This document shows, in pieces, positions 40,733-50,700 of a stretch of 64,000 nt of DNA. The translations under genes and the position numbers were made by a program. This DNA is from Corythucha ciliata (taxonomy: Eukaryota; Arthropoda; Insecta; Hemiptera; Tingidae), in NCBI GenBank assembly GCA_038030265.1, contig CM075937.1:28686198-28750197 (forward strand). Direction: 5' to 3'. The notes beneath the pieces are model-generated. The model worked only from the letters and a program-made list of their open reading frames with translations, was not told the origin of the DNA and did no database searches. Each line of letters begins with the position of its first letter. Within the stretch, counting starts at the first letter, position 1.

Positions 40733-41163
40733 ACTTATTATTTCTCAATAATAAGTCTTTGTAATCGTATCTAAAAAAAAATGTTTTGACCCCCCCTCAA
40801 AATTTGTAGTTTTACGTTTCAAAGTGCGTAGAATCGAAATCTGAAATAAAAAAAAAATGTCCGTCCGCCGTCCGGGCCATATCTTGCCCTAGGATTGTTC
40901 GAAAAAACTCGTTCTTTCGCACATAGACTCCATTTGGGGTCTAGTTGGTCCTAACATCTGATCAGTTTGACCAAATAACTCCCTGGGGTTTTATGGGCCA
41001 AAAGCGGGTCCAAAATGGGGATTTTCAAAGGATTTGGGATCATAGGGGTTTGGGGTGTCGATTTTCATGTAATTTCAAGCCGGATTTGACTACATCCATG
41101 AATAATAAACCCATAAACAGTCGAAATAATAAGGCATTATTCGATAATTCGCAGCGTTTTTTG
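40733..41163 (+). repeat. Dispersed repeat A, copy 3 (long)
   Basis: Near-identical to 19.40-19.85 kb. It interrupts copia RNase H and appears to have replaced about 15-20 codons. Confidence 0.85.
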
Positions 41164-41320
41164 TCAGGGAACTCGTAATCGAGAATAAAATCACAGTTCA
41201 GAAAATTCCTACTGATTTTCAGCTGGCCGACATTCTAAATAAACCCCTCGCTCGAAAACGAGTTGAAAAATTAAGCGATGAGATTGGGCTGACTTGAAAA
41301 GTATTTTGACGAGGGAAAGT

Positions 41321-41481
41321 GTTGAAGTATTTTGGTTTGGCGTCATTAATACTTTTTAATGAAACACATTTTTTGTATGAAAAAAACTGTCTCGGTTTTG
41401 CTTTGGTCTCGAAACATCTATTTTCTTTTTGTCTAGTCCTTAACTCTGTTAAACTCAAGACTTCCAAAGGAGAAGTCACAA
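41321..41481 (+). repeat. Probable copia 3' LTR
   Basis: Follows a purine-rich GACGAGGGAAAG, as expected for a copia polypurine tract, and runs TGTTGAAG... to ...TCACAACA (TG...CA). There is no second LTR in the window to confirm the right edge. Confidence 0.45.
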
Positions 41482-42010
41482 CAGGAAGAACAGTAGCCCA
41501 AATCTACCGAGATTACGTACGAGTTTCTTCGAAGTTTTCAACGAATTTAACTTGTCGTTCTTCATTCCGAAAAAGGACCAAAGCTATGCACTATGAACTA
41601 CGTACTTATTACGAGAACTCGATCATGAGCAGCATCTGAAGGAAAAGGAGCTGGCGAGGAAAGAGAAAGAAAACGATAAAAAAGATTCCGACGAGTCCAA
41701 ACTTGTCTGCACGTTCGACGTTCAAGCTGCGCTTCCTACTCCAAGGGATGAGGTGAGTGTTTTCTTTTACAATTCCAAACGCTCCACCTCCACCACCTTA
41801 CCATCTATAACATGAAAAGTAACGAAGGAGTATGCAACGTCTGGCACGAAGGTGAAGGCAACCGCGGAGCTTTCGAAATTGCTACATGCGTATATCCAGC
41901 AGAAAGCCAAGGCGAGCCGAAGAGATGTGCATTCCATATTTTATTCTGGCAACTGCGCAGGGCAACAAAAAAACTAGTAACCAAGAAAACCAAGTTATAT
42001 GGCTTAAAAA
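41482..42010 (+). pseudogene. Arthropod repeated-gene family ('RGKH' type), C-terminal half
   Basis: Successive frames read VAQIYRDYVRVSS, then EKELARKEKENDKK, VCTFDVQAALPTPR, IYNMKSNEGVCNVWHEGEG and NRGAFEIATCVYP; another frame ends FYSGNCAGQQKN. This is the expected continuation of the family seen at 38.69-38.98 kb ('Y-R-D-Y ... H-L-x-x-K ... A-R-x-E-K-x-x-D-K ... F-D-(L/V)-Q-x-x-L-x-T-P ... Y-N ... C-x-x-W-x-E ... R-G-x-x-E-I ... D/N-x-C-x-G-Q-x-x-N'). It begins right at the inferred end of the copia LTR, supporting insertion of copia into this gene. Several shifts; no function known. It ends at the Tigger-like element. Confidence 0.5.
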
Positions 42011-42034
42011 CTAATAATATTAATAAAAAAAACT

Positions 42035-42742
42035 ACAGTAGACGCCGCTTATTTGAAAGACTTTGGGACCACACGTATTTATTTCAATTAAACGATTGTT
42101 TCAATTATCCGGTAAAATGAAAAAATACATGTGCACAAATTCAATCTGAAATACCATTCTCTTTATTATTAAAATTAAGTTGAATTATTTTACAAAATAT
42201 TTGTCAAGAGTGGCCTGCTTCTTGGTGTCATTTATTAACTTTAAAATTAACTGTTCATATCGGCTCTTACCTTCAAAAACCACTCCTTCAATGAAGTCTC
42301 CACACATTCATTCTTTCCACATCTTTTCTTTCCCGATTGTTATTGGCGTTTTCTAGAGCTGCAGATTCAACTTAAGGATTCGACTTAATGTCACGTGTGA
42401 AACGTTTAATTTCACAGCAGCATCACGCAAACTCATGGGCGGTAAATGATCATAGTCGTTCAGCACTTTTAACTTGTCTCCGGAACGCAAATCACGACGC
42501 GTACTCATTTCAAACGGATAACACTTCACTCTTCACCAGGCATTGACGAACTGAAGTATTACTCACCAAACTTTGGAATCTCCACCAATATTAAGGTTCA
42601 TTCTGTTTCAATAAAGCGATATTTTGTTTCAAATAACCGGTCGATTTCCTTTGCATTTATATCCAGCCGATCCTACCTCGGGATTTTGTTACAAATAAGC
42701 GATTGTTTCAATAAACCTTGTTTCAAATAAGGCGTCCAATGA
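42035..42742 (-). mobile_element. Pogo/Tigger-type element with CENP-B-like helix-turn-helix remnant
   Basis: Ends TACAGTAGACGCCGCTTATT and, reversed, TACTCATTGGACGCCTTATT share a GACGCC.CTTATTTGAAA core, with TA at the flanks as for Tc1/mariner-type insertions. Inside, on the minus strand from about 42508, the frame reads RDLRSGDKLKVLNDYDHLPP, then MSLRDAAVKLNVSHVTLSRI. It is the N-terminal helix-turn-helix of CENP-B/Tigger transposases. Further on, ECVETSLKEWFLKVRADMN matches the second DNA-binding half. The DDE domain is absent: an internally deleted derivative of about 0.7 kb. Confidence 0.7.
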
Positions 42743-43609
42743 GTACATTCTAATGATGTACATGCACGTACTTTGTCTTTTCAAAAAGTTGCGGCCATCG
42801 ATCAAAAGTTTCGGATGAAAGGGCATACCCAGAACGAGGGAGAAGACACAGTGCACTCCGTAATAGAAAAATAAATAAAGCGATCGTTGAAATCAGGGAA
42901 CATTTCTGTCCCTGCTCAATACTATCAATTAATAAATGAGGATTGCAAAAAAACAACTACCATTTTACGCTGTAAATGAACTGAGCCACAGCGAGTTCGT
43001 CAATTTTAAAGCTTTGGCAGGAGAGCTCCGAAAAAACTTCACGAAAAACTCGAAGGACGAGACCTTTTCCTTGCGGGTATAAAACATTTCAAGTTCACTC
43101 GGTCCAACCCATTCGTTTTCGAGTATAAGATGTCCTTCCAAAGCGAAGGATTCTTGAAGCGGAGGGGATCATCGGCACGCGCGTAGCCAGGATTTGGGGG
43201 GGGGGGGTCCCGTGCGGTGGTGGGTTGGGGGGGGGGGGGTATTTCTATTTTACGTCTACTCTTTTCAGTTTTTAACAACATACTGATGCTATCACCTTGG
43301 GCTCTGTTCAAAAGACAGAATTTATCCTCTGTGAATCCGGTCTCACAAAATTTTCGCGTTTCGAGACACACGTAGCATTGGCCCATTCTTCAAGGTTTAA
43401 GATATCATAGGATAAATCATTAGAAAAGTGAAGGATTGATTTTCTAGAGCCTATATCAGGAAAGTTGGAAGAATCGGTTGGGTACATGCATTTTATTATC
43501 AAATAAGGTGATATTAAGGTAGAAATAATATGCACTCAAAAAACAACTCGTAAAACGAAATTAGTTTTTATTTTTACGGCTGCAACTAGTCGAATTTTGT
43601 TGTGGGTAG
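42743..43609. other. No gene recognised; G runs
   Basis: Two long G runs at 43.19-43.24 kb separated by GTCCCGTGCGGTGGTGGGTT, preceded by GCGCGTAGCCAGGATTT, a word frequent in invertebrate interspersed repeats. Open frames on the minus strand (43039-43535) have no recognised domain. Confidence 0.4.
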
Positions 43610-44240
43610 TAGTATAAATTCTATAATTTCTACTCCCAACAAAATTCTTCTATTGCTTTTAGCCATTCGTGCAACAACCTCGTCAGCGTTGACATAATGT
43701 CTGTCGTGGTATACTGAAAAAAGAGTCAGGCCTGTCAGTCGATCTTCCATAATTTCATTTCTGAGATAAGTTTTTATCCTCTTCAGGCAGCTGAAACTTC
43801 TTTCAGCTGTGCACGTTGTCACTGGGAGAGTAGGTAACTAAAATTATCAACAGAAATTTCACGACAGGGAAAAAATGGTCACATTCAGTCATGGCATCCA
43901 GTACGCTTGTGGGCTTGGACTTTCGTCGCCACTTGTCTCACCAAATGATATACTCGGCGTGTAGTTGAGCCGTGGAAAACCGTGAATCGAAAAAACAAGA
44001 CAGCGAGTTCAAATCGTCCTCCTTTGTCGAGTCAACTTTATGAGGCAGAAGTAGTTCCAACCGGGAAACAGCAGCCGAGTATGGTGCATTGAAACGTAGT
44101 TGCATACTTGATAAAAGAGCGAGCATCAACGGCAGGGATGAAAACTGAAACCCGAAAGTAATGTTCCGGGCTCTCGGAAACATTATGGTTGGACCTATGA
44201 GCTTGACGAAAATGCCACGAGAATGCACAAAAACCATTGC
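43610..44240 (-). pseudogene. hAT transposase C-terminal part (TTF-type/ZMYM-like group)
   Basis: Minus strand. The frame from 44.24 kb reads FSSLPLMLALLSSMQLRFNA and DLNSLSCFFDSRFSTAQLHA. A stop and shifts follow, then WRRKSKPTSVLDAMTECDHF, then TTCTAERSFSCLKRIKTYLR and RLTGLTLFSVYHDR, the hAT C-terminal dimerisation block of the 'T-T-x-T-A-E-R-S-F-S-x-L-K-R-I-K' type. This variant is common to hAT transposases that start with a TTF-type zinc finger. The N-terminal finger and catalytic core are missing. An odd inverted-repeat-like stretch lies at 44.16-44.40 kb, immediately upstream. Confidence 0.7.
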
Positions 44241-44557
44241 CATTGCCTACGATATTAGTGCCGATCTTTGTGCACCCTTCACAAAATTGTTGCCCACACT
44301 TTTCTGCCAAAATATGAATATCATAGGTAATGACTCATGTTCCGTAAAAACACGGTTTCTGTGCATTCTCGTGACATTTTCGTGAGAAACGTCTGCGTTA
44401 ACATGAAATGTGAACTTGGTCTAACTACACACAATCTAATAGATTGGCACTACTAAAACTGATCTAACACGAACAGCCATACTAATTTACAAGTACACTA
44501 CACAGATATACGATTACTCACGCACGCTAATGAATATGATGAATTTAATGTATGAAT
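44241..44557. other. No gene; possible short inverted repeat
   Basis: AATGCCACGAGAATGCACAAA near 44.21 kb and GTGCATTCTCGTGACATTTT near 44.36 kb can pair, suggesting a short element of about 170 bp (44.21-44.38 kb). Confidence 0.45.
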
Positions 44558-45125
44558 TTAGAAATATATTCGCAGTGAGTGAAACTGGGTTGCATCGGAA
44601 GTCGGCGGCAAATCAGCAATATTGACGAAGCAACGAACACTATTCAAATTTTCATCTTTTTCCCTGGCGTTGTGAATTGCCATGATACATCGCTCTCCAT
44701 TTTTGCACAATAGCTTCTCGACATTGGTTGGGGACTTTGAAACTCTTAATAGCACGTTGTAGTTGTTCATCCTTCTCAGCTTTTGAGGTCAACGCCCAAA
44801 AACTTCGGCTATTTTTCCTTTATTGAAATAACAGGAAACAGTGTCGCAGCCACTCGCCGCATGTAAAAACAAGATTTTGTCTCTAATGAATGGTTCGTCA
44901 TCCAGACTCTTGAATGAATACAAAATCCCTTTTAGACCATCGCTTCCATGTAAATCTCTGTTCATTTTCAACATGAAAACTTCGCGATCTGGTGGGGTAA
45001 GCCCAACGACGAGAACAGCGATGTCTGTGTCACCGGCCACAATAACTGGGGGTTCATGTCGATTTGTTAGGGCCGTCTGTACTACAAGCACATCAGCATG
45101 ATCTTCCGCTTGATTAACTAGTACA
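44558..45125 (-). pseudogene. PIN/FEN-like repeated-gene family fragment
   Basis: Minus strand: ADVLVVQTALTNR, then IVAGDTDIAVLVVGL, then DKILFLHAASGCDTVSCYFN KGKIAEVF; after a shift, NYNVLLRV and ADLPPTSDATQFHSLRIYF. The order 'G-D-T-D-I-x-V-L ... H-x-x-x-G-C-D-T-x-S ... K-G-K ... L-P-P-T-x-x-A ... H-S-x-R' is a protein family repeated in many invertebrate genomes; the Asp-rich first part resembles a PIN/FEN-type metal-binding nuclease fold. It behaves like a transposon-borne gene, but no class is established to my knowledge. Here the N-terminal part is missing and one frameshift separates the halves. Confidence 0.5.
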
Positions 45126-45159
45126 TTTAACTAGTACATTAGAAGAAGTGAATTCTTCC

Positions 45160-45846
45160 CCTATTTCCCCCCCTCCACCTCGACCGATTTGGCCTAAATG
45201 CAATACCGACCTGGCTTATGACTACTGATTCTTGTGCCAAAGCGCGTTCCGCTAAATTAGTTTCTTCGAGAGTTATCGTGCTAACAAGAAAACGGCCATA
45301 AGCTTATAAATAAACATATACGTATATACGGGGTGCGGCAGATAATGTGGACCACCCATTTTTCTCCGCTATTATTGGTGATATTGGAATGGTGCTCGGA
45401 GTTATGTCCCCTTGATCTTAGGTGAGGATTTCATATCTGTAGCCCAAAAATTTTTATTGAGCCCCGGTAGGGCCCAAATTTGACCTAACTTTATGAAATA
45501 TGATGAGGTGAGGATTTCATATCTGTAGCCCAAAAATTTTTATTGAGCCCCGGTAGGGCCCAAATTTGACCTAACTTTATGAAATATGAAATCCTCACCT
45601 AAGATCAAGGGGACATAACTCCGAGCACCATTCCAATATCATCAATAATAGCGGAGAAAAATGGGTGGTCCACATTATCTGCCGCACCCTGTATAATATA
45701 AGAAATATATATATATAATGAATTCTGGAGACCACTGAATTCGTGTTCTAGAGGTTCTGAAACGTGAAAAAAACATGACATGACCCATGTTTGCCACCAT
45801 CACGACGAGACCAATAGTGCATTTTCAGAATGAAATGCACTAAAAT
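45160..45846 (+). repeat. Dispersed repeat B, copy 3, interrupted
   Basis: 45.16-45.31 kb matches the second internal unit of repeat B (CGACCGATTTGGC..GCAATACCGACC, GAGAGTTATCGTGCTAACAA). 45.71-45.85 kb matches its right end (GACCACTGAATTCGTGTTCT ... ATGCACTAAAAT). Between them lies a foldback element. Confidence 0.8.
45326..45693. mobile_element. Foldback element with internal 86-bp tandem duplication
   Basis: Arms of about 110 bp begin GGGTGCGGCAGATAATGTGG and include TTGGAATGGTGCTCGGAGTT and GATCTTAGGTGAGGATTTCA; the right arm is the mirror. The loop contains an 86-bp unit (GGTGAGGATTTCATATCTGT...ATGAAATATGAT) present twice, at 45421 and 45507. TA-rich flanks and the AC(A)GGGTGCGGC terminus resemble Tc1/mariner-type short elements. 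Confidence 0.8.
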
Positions 45847-46116
45847 GAATTTTAATTTAAAAATTTCATACTTGAAAGTGACACAGACACAACAGACAAC
45901 AACAACAAGACAGTAAGGAAGCATAATTGGCCGTTGAAGAATGAAATTTAGGTGATGAAAGCATTTAACAATGCGAAAGAAAATATAATTCTCTCAGTCG
46001 ATGTCGAGATAGACTTCAGAGGGAAACGCGTTCGAGCAAAGGCCTTCGTCTGTATTTCACACAGTTTTATTCTCGGTTATCCTACCCTTCGAAGTCTTGG
46101 TTTCTCTTTGTCATGA
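45847..46116. other. Possible decayed 5' gypsy sequence
   Basis: Between repeat B and the gypsy reverse transcriptase; scraps may belong to the protease region but cannot be supported. Confidence 0.25.
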
Positions 46117-48275
46117 AGTTTGAAACCTTACAGAGATTGTCTCGTGAGCGATCCATTTGGGCAGGGGAAAAAATCAACGAGTCACTTGAAAAAGGAGTAA
46201 TTCGTCGCTCGGAATAAAATTTCTCTTCCCCCTGTGTTATCGTTCCTCAGAGCAACGGATCCTGGCGCCTCTGCCAAGACTACAGAGAATTAAATAAAAT
46301 AACAGAAACGGATCCTTTCCCGTTTCTGTTAATCGAAGATTTAATTTGTCAATATGGTGGGTGCATTTTTTTTTCTAAACTTGACCTCAAGGATGGATTC
46401 CACCAAGTCCCGCTAACTGAGAAAACGAGGAAATTTACCTCGTTTGTTCTTCCTCGGAAAACTCACCACCCAAATTTCAGCGTTTTATGACTCACGTTGT
46501 GGGTGACCTTCTTAAGGAGGAGTTGCACATGTGTTTCCTCGACCCCCCTCCAATCATACCTCGCCTACTCCGCGTTACGGACATTACCGCCGTATTTCTG
46601 CACCAATCGTGGACTTCAAGGGCTCATTTAAATCTTCAGGAAATTCCGCACAAGCGTACGATCTTCCTTTTTCATATTTCATCCCTAAAATAACTGTAAA
46701 ACGCACACAAACTTTTACCTTGAAAATTCACACTCTTTCGACGACTTATTTAGGAAAGCAAGATCGTACGCTTGTGCGGAATTTCCTGAACATTTAAATG
46801 AGCCCTTGAAGTTCACGATTGGTGCAGAAATACGGCGGTAATTTCCGTAACGCGGAGTAGGCGAGGTAAGATTGGAGGGGGGTCGAGGAAACACATGTAC
46901 AACTCCCCCTTAAAGATCCTTTCATTTCACTCTACATAGACGACATTTTAATCGGAGGCAAGACTAAAGAATAATGTGGAACCAAAAACATGTTTAGTTG
47001 TCAAAAAATTGTCAGATCTGAATATACAATTGAATTTCGAGAAAAGTAAGTTCAGCGAAAAAAAGTTACCTTTTTAGGGCGCCTGATTGACGGAACTACT
47101 AAGACGACGAGACAAGAATCTGTGGAAAAAGTCAAAAATATGAAAAGACCCAGTGATATACACACACTGCGTGTCTCACAGGTCACTTTTGGGCATTTAT
47201 TCCAAATTACGCGAAAATAGTCAGACCTCTCGATCGGCTTAAAAGCAAAGACGTGAAGTTCTCTTAGAACAATGATTGCGAAGACGCGTTTAATACTCTA
47301 AAAAAGAAAATAACTTCAAACCCGATTTTGACATTACCAGACTGGTCGTTGCCTTTTGAATTGTGTACCGACGCATCAAACTTCGGTTGTGGAGCAGTTC
47401 TATATCAGCGCGATATTCGTCAGTCCAAAGTCCGACAGCTGAGAGTAATTGGGTACTTTTTCCATACTTTTGCTAAAGCCGAACTTAATTATTCGGTGAC
47501 TGATAAAGAGGCTTTGGCCGTTATCAAGGCAATAAATTATTTCAGATCTTACATCGAAGGGCGAGAATTCACGGTTCATACTGATCACCAAGCATTATCG
47601 TATTTATTGGACCTCAAAGAACCAAGAGGGCGTTTGGGTAGATGGCAAGTGTTCCTCATGAGTTACAATGTAAAAATAAGTCATAGAAGTGGAAAGGAGC
47701 TTGACCGATGCGGACGCTATGTCACGACTCTGCATTGACGCTGATAATTGTGAATCAACTCAAATAAACTCAGTACATCGTTTGGACAGATGAATTCAGA
47801 GTAGATCCCCTGCATAAAAATGACGTTATGCGAAGATATCACGATGACCCGGAGTCCGGTGGACATGATGGATTCTTGGGTACCTACTTTAAAATTAAGG
47901 CTCGTTTTATTTGGCCCAAGATGAAACAATAAATTCTCCGGTACGTTAAACCGTGTCACGTTCGCCAGAAAACTAAATTCAAATATCGACCGAAACCAGA
48001 TTCTCTATGTTCATCCAAGAAAAGTCCAATATTCCTTTCGAATGCCTTCACTTGGATTTCGGGGAGAGAGAGAGAAAAAAAAAGTGACTTGAACTCTCAA
48101 AAACAAGCTTTCCTCATTGTAGTTGACGAATATTCTCGAATGACTTTCGCTAAGGCGAGTCAATTCATCAAAGTTCATTATTTCGTAACTTCTAATTTCA
48201 TCGTATCGACCGAAGGTATTAGCAACCAAACTAAGTTCGTCAACGGAAAGACAAGAAAACGAGGCTTTCCCTAAG
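46117..48275 (+). pseudogene. Gypsy pol: reverse transcriptase, RNase H, integrase start (decayed)
   Basis: Plus strand: SLEKGVIRRSE, SWRLCQDYRELNKITETDPF and FFSKLDLKDGFHQVPL are the first reverse-transcriptase blocks; GDLL then breaks at an inserted element (46516-46909); beyond it SLYIDDILIGGKT carries the active-site YIDD. TFLGRLIDG follows. RNase H (47328-47738) shows PFELCTDASNFGCGAVLYQ, ELNYSVTDKEALAVIKAI, HTDHQALSYLLDL and RGRLGRWQVFLMSYNVKISH. Integrase zinc-region scraps DDPESGGHDGFLGT and YVKPCHVRQKTK appear at 47.83-47.98 kb, then FLIVVDEYSRMTFAKA (second-strand region) before the frame decays. Gag, protease and the end of integrase are absent. Stops and shifts throughout make it inactive. 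Confidence 0.8.
46516..46909. mobile_element. 394-bp inverted-repeat element with TTAA target duplication
   Basis: Arms of about 160 bp begin GGAGGAGTTGCACATGTGTT on the left and, reversed, GGGGGAGTTGTACATGTGTT on the right. TTAA stands at 46512-46515 and 46910-46913. Taking out the element and one TTAA puts the gypsy reverse-transcriptase frame back in register, which confirms both ends. TTAA duplications are known for piggyBac and Kolobok superfamilies. No coding content. Confidence 0.85.
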
Positions 48276-48826
48276 ATGGATATCTTGCGGAATGATTTGA
48301 TCTCTCCAACTTGTTTATGGGTAGTTTAGTTCAACGTTCCAAGAAAACCTGGAAATAAAAAATTTCCACTATTTTTTTTGGAAACTGCAAAAGGTAAGGA
48401 GGGATCACGTTCGAATCTGAAGGATAATATGTCAATTACTTTATTTTTTTCAAATGAAAGAGCAATATCGGAAGTTTCTGGTGAGGAGAGGCTTCGGTGA
48501 GAATGCAGTTATCAACGGGTTCAAATCCCCCCCCCCCCAGTCCCTGGGGTCCCAGTATGCTCGCCGATCGGTGCGTCGACATGTGTGGTCACCGAGGAAC
48601 GGCTGAACGAATACCGAAAAAAACCGGAGAAGAATTTGATGATGAGTTTAAATCTTTTTATTATCTTGCATTATTCCAGATCTATGCTGTTGAACCCCAT
48701 CACCGGAGAAATGGAGACGATTTGAATAGAAGTATTTGTTTTTTAATTTGAATTATTCTTCTTTTAATTCGCCAAAGTTTGTCTCTTTGTTTAATAATTT
48801 TTTGCCGCGAAATTTTTGACTTTTTA
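48276..48826. other. No gene recognised
   Basis: T-rich; contains a 12-base C run near 48.53 kb preceded by GGGTTCAAATCC, which looks like a B-box word but has no tRNA fold around it. Confidence 0.45.
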
Positions 48827-48974
48827 AATAGGTCCGTTCCATTGTTTTGCTAGTGCTACTACACTAGTGTAGAAAACTATGTGATTTCTACCATGTGAAA
48901 ACCATGTGAATGAAACCAGATGATTTTCTTCAAAAGTGTAGCACTCGCGGAACAATGCAACGGCGGACCTATTA
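48827..48974. mobile_element. Short inverted-repeat element
   Basis: AATAGGTCCGTTCCATTGTT...GCTAGTGCTAC is mirrored by GTAGCACTCGCGGAACAATG...GCGGACCTATT. A CTACACTAGTGTAG palindrome lies inside. About 148 bp. Confidence 0.7.
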
Positions 48975-49364
48975 TTGATTTTTGGCATGTAACATCAATT
49001 TTAAAAGGTCAATCAATTGTTATGGGTAGAAGGTTTATGGCCAATTAAAATAAACATTGAAAATAATGTTTGGCGACAAAAGCTTCTTTCTCAACCCGTG
49101 TGAGTTGTTATGGGGGGAGGTCGGAACAAAATTGCTGAAATTTCGAAAAACTCAGGCGGAACGAAATTTCTTTCTTTTTTTGGGGTGAATAGGAAAAAAA
49201 GTCGCGAACTCAACACGATAATAAACTACGGTTTTGGTAATTTCCGACGATTCTGAGTCGACCTGTGTCTAGAAATTGGTTGCCAGTGGTTTTCCCCGTT
49301 TTTCTCATCACAGGGCACAGTTTATCAAAGTATTTCTCGATTAACAATTAAAAACATGGCTTCA
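48975..49364. other. No gene recognised
   Basis: Nothing supportable seen. Confidence 0.45.
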
Positions 49365-49612
49365 TTATTCATGAATGTAGCCAAATCCGGCTTGAAATTA
49401 CATGAAAATCGACACTCCATACCCCTATGATCTCAAAATCGCTGATAACCTCCATTTTGGACCCGCTTTCGGCCCATAAAAATCCAGGGAGTTAGTTGAT
49501 CAAACTGATCAGATGTTAGGACCAACTAGATCCCAAATGAAGTCTATGTGCGAAAGAACGAGTTTTTTCGAGCAATCCTAGGGCAAGATATTGCACAGAA
49601 AAAGTTTGAGGG
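49365..49612 (-). repeat. Dispersed repeat A, copy 4 (reversed, partial)
   Basis: Reverse complement of the right part of repeat A, from GTAGCCAAATCCGGCTTGAA through CAATCCTAGGGCAAGATAT. Confidence 0.8.
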
Positions 49613-50029
49613 TGGGTTGTAAAAACAAATTTCTGACCGAAAACATAGGTGTATTATTCAGAATGAACAATAAACCAAAAAGGAGAAAATACATTTTAAA
49701 AATGACTCACAATTTTTACAAATTGTAGAATCACGTTCGCATTTTCCACAAACGAATTTCTTTCAATTAGTACAACTATTTTTTGTTTTGTGTTTTTACA
49801 CAGTGCCACCTGACATTGTTTTCGAACTGGTAAATGGGCAAGGTTACTATACAAGCAAAGTCATATGGAAACCAAGTCGTTCAGCTCGTGGTGACAACGA
49901 GTGACCAATCTGGGGTTGTGATAATTCCTCACTACAATACAGGTAGCACCACTAGTAGAATGAGCTCTATCCAGTGCCCCGGCCTTGGACATCTGGCGTT
50001 TTTCCCACACTTCAGCGCTTCTTCTCAAT
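49613..50029. other. No gene recognised
   Basis: Nothing supportable; the minus frame 49861-50274 overlaps the minisatellite and is a by-product of it. Confidence 0.4.
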
Positions 50030-50700
50030 TTAATCGGCGAATTACCTATATTCATCTCCATTTTAGCGTTGAATAAGCGATTTGCCTCCATTTTTAGCCA
50101 CGAATTTGCTATTTTTACCCATTTTAGCCGCGAGTTAGCGACTTGTCTCAATGTTTGCTGTAAATTAGCGTTTTTTTTCCTAATTGGACACAAAGTTGCC
50201 TCTCCAAAACCGCGGCTCTCAATTTTCTGTGAATTAGCTAATTTTCCCAAATCAAAACCCCAATTTTTCAACATTTCAGCTACGAATTAGAGTTTTCCCC
50301 AATTTTGGCCGCGAATTATCTCACTCTATTTCTGAATTTGGCCGAGGATTGGCGGGTTTTTCTCTTTTTGGCACGAAAGTTACCTTCAGAAGACGCGAAA
50401 TGACGTTTTCTCCATGTTTGAACCGCGAATTAGCGTTTTCTCGCCTTTTTAGCCGGAAATTGGCGATTTTTCTGAATTTATGCAGTAATTTATATTTTTC
50501 GGATTTTCACCTCCTGATTGCGCCTTTTCTTATTTTTAGCCTTGAATTAGAGATTTTTTCGCTTTTAGCTGTGAATTAGCACTTTTTCACCGTTTGAGCC
50601 ATTAATAACTTGCCTTCAGAAGCCGACGAGCTTCTAGCCTCTAATTGGCGCTTTTTCTACACCTTATCCGCGGAAATTTCAGCTGCGAAGTAGCTAAGTA
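50030..50700. repeat. Long degenerate minisatellite ('TTTTAGCCGCGAATTAGCG')
   Basis: About 20 imperfect copies of a ~30-40 bp unit built around TTTTAGCCGCGAATTAGCG followed by a T-rich spacer (for example near 50.06, 50.10, 50.13, 50.17, 50.31, 50.43, 50.46, 50.57 kb). Units vary in length and sequence, so it is old or rapidly diverging. Overlapping open frames here are repeat-driven. Confidence 0.75.

Larger units (their letters stand above)
39838..41296 (+). pseudogene. Copia pol: reverse transcriptase end and RNase H, twice interrupted
   Basis: Reading from 39850: SLVLYVDNGLVAA (YVDN in place of the usual YVDD), KSGFKITVKEASY; a 138-bp element interrupts here; then YFLGMEMERNEDGSIRVSQ and KVLDRFDMS. 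A small deletion and shift near 40.23 kb is followed by GALMYLMLGSRTDIAYAV, HILRYLKGT, GYSHADLGGD, GRSTTGVMCLY and STTEAEILEASE, the copia RNase H. After LHVDNEAATKLALN repeat A interrupts. The C-terminus resumes at about 41164 as VRELVIENKITVQKIPTDFQ, LADILNKPL and a TGA at 41294-41296. The integrase and Gag are missing 5'. Inactive. Confidence 0.85.

Noticed and set aside
43190..43245. G runs as a regulatory quadruplex
   Set aside because: Homopolymer G runs occur at several places (10.79, 27.50, 35.15 and 43.2 kb) in repeat tails; no specific arrangement supports a function.
48500..48560. Possible tRNA or SINE (GGGTTCAAATCC box)
   Set aside because: No A-box partner, no cloverleaf, and the word runs into a C homopolymer.
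49861..50579. Frames of 76-137 codons on both strands
   Set aside because: Generated by the degenerate minisatellite.
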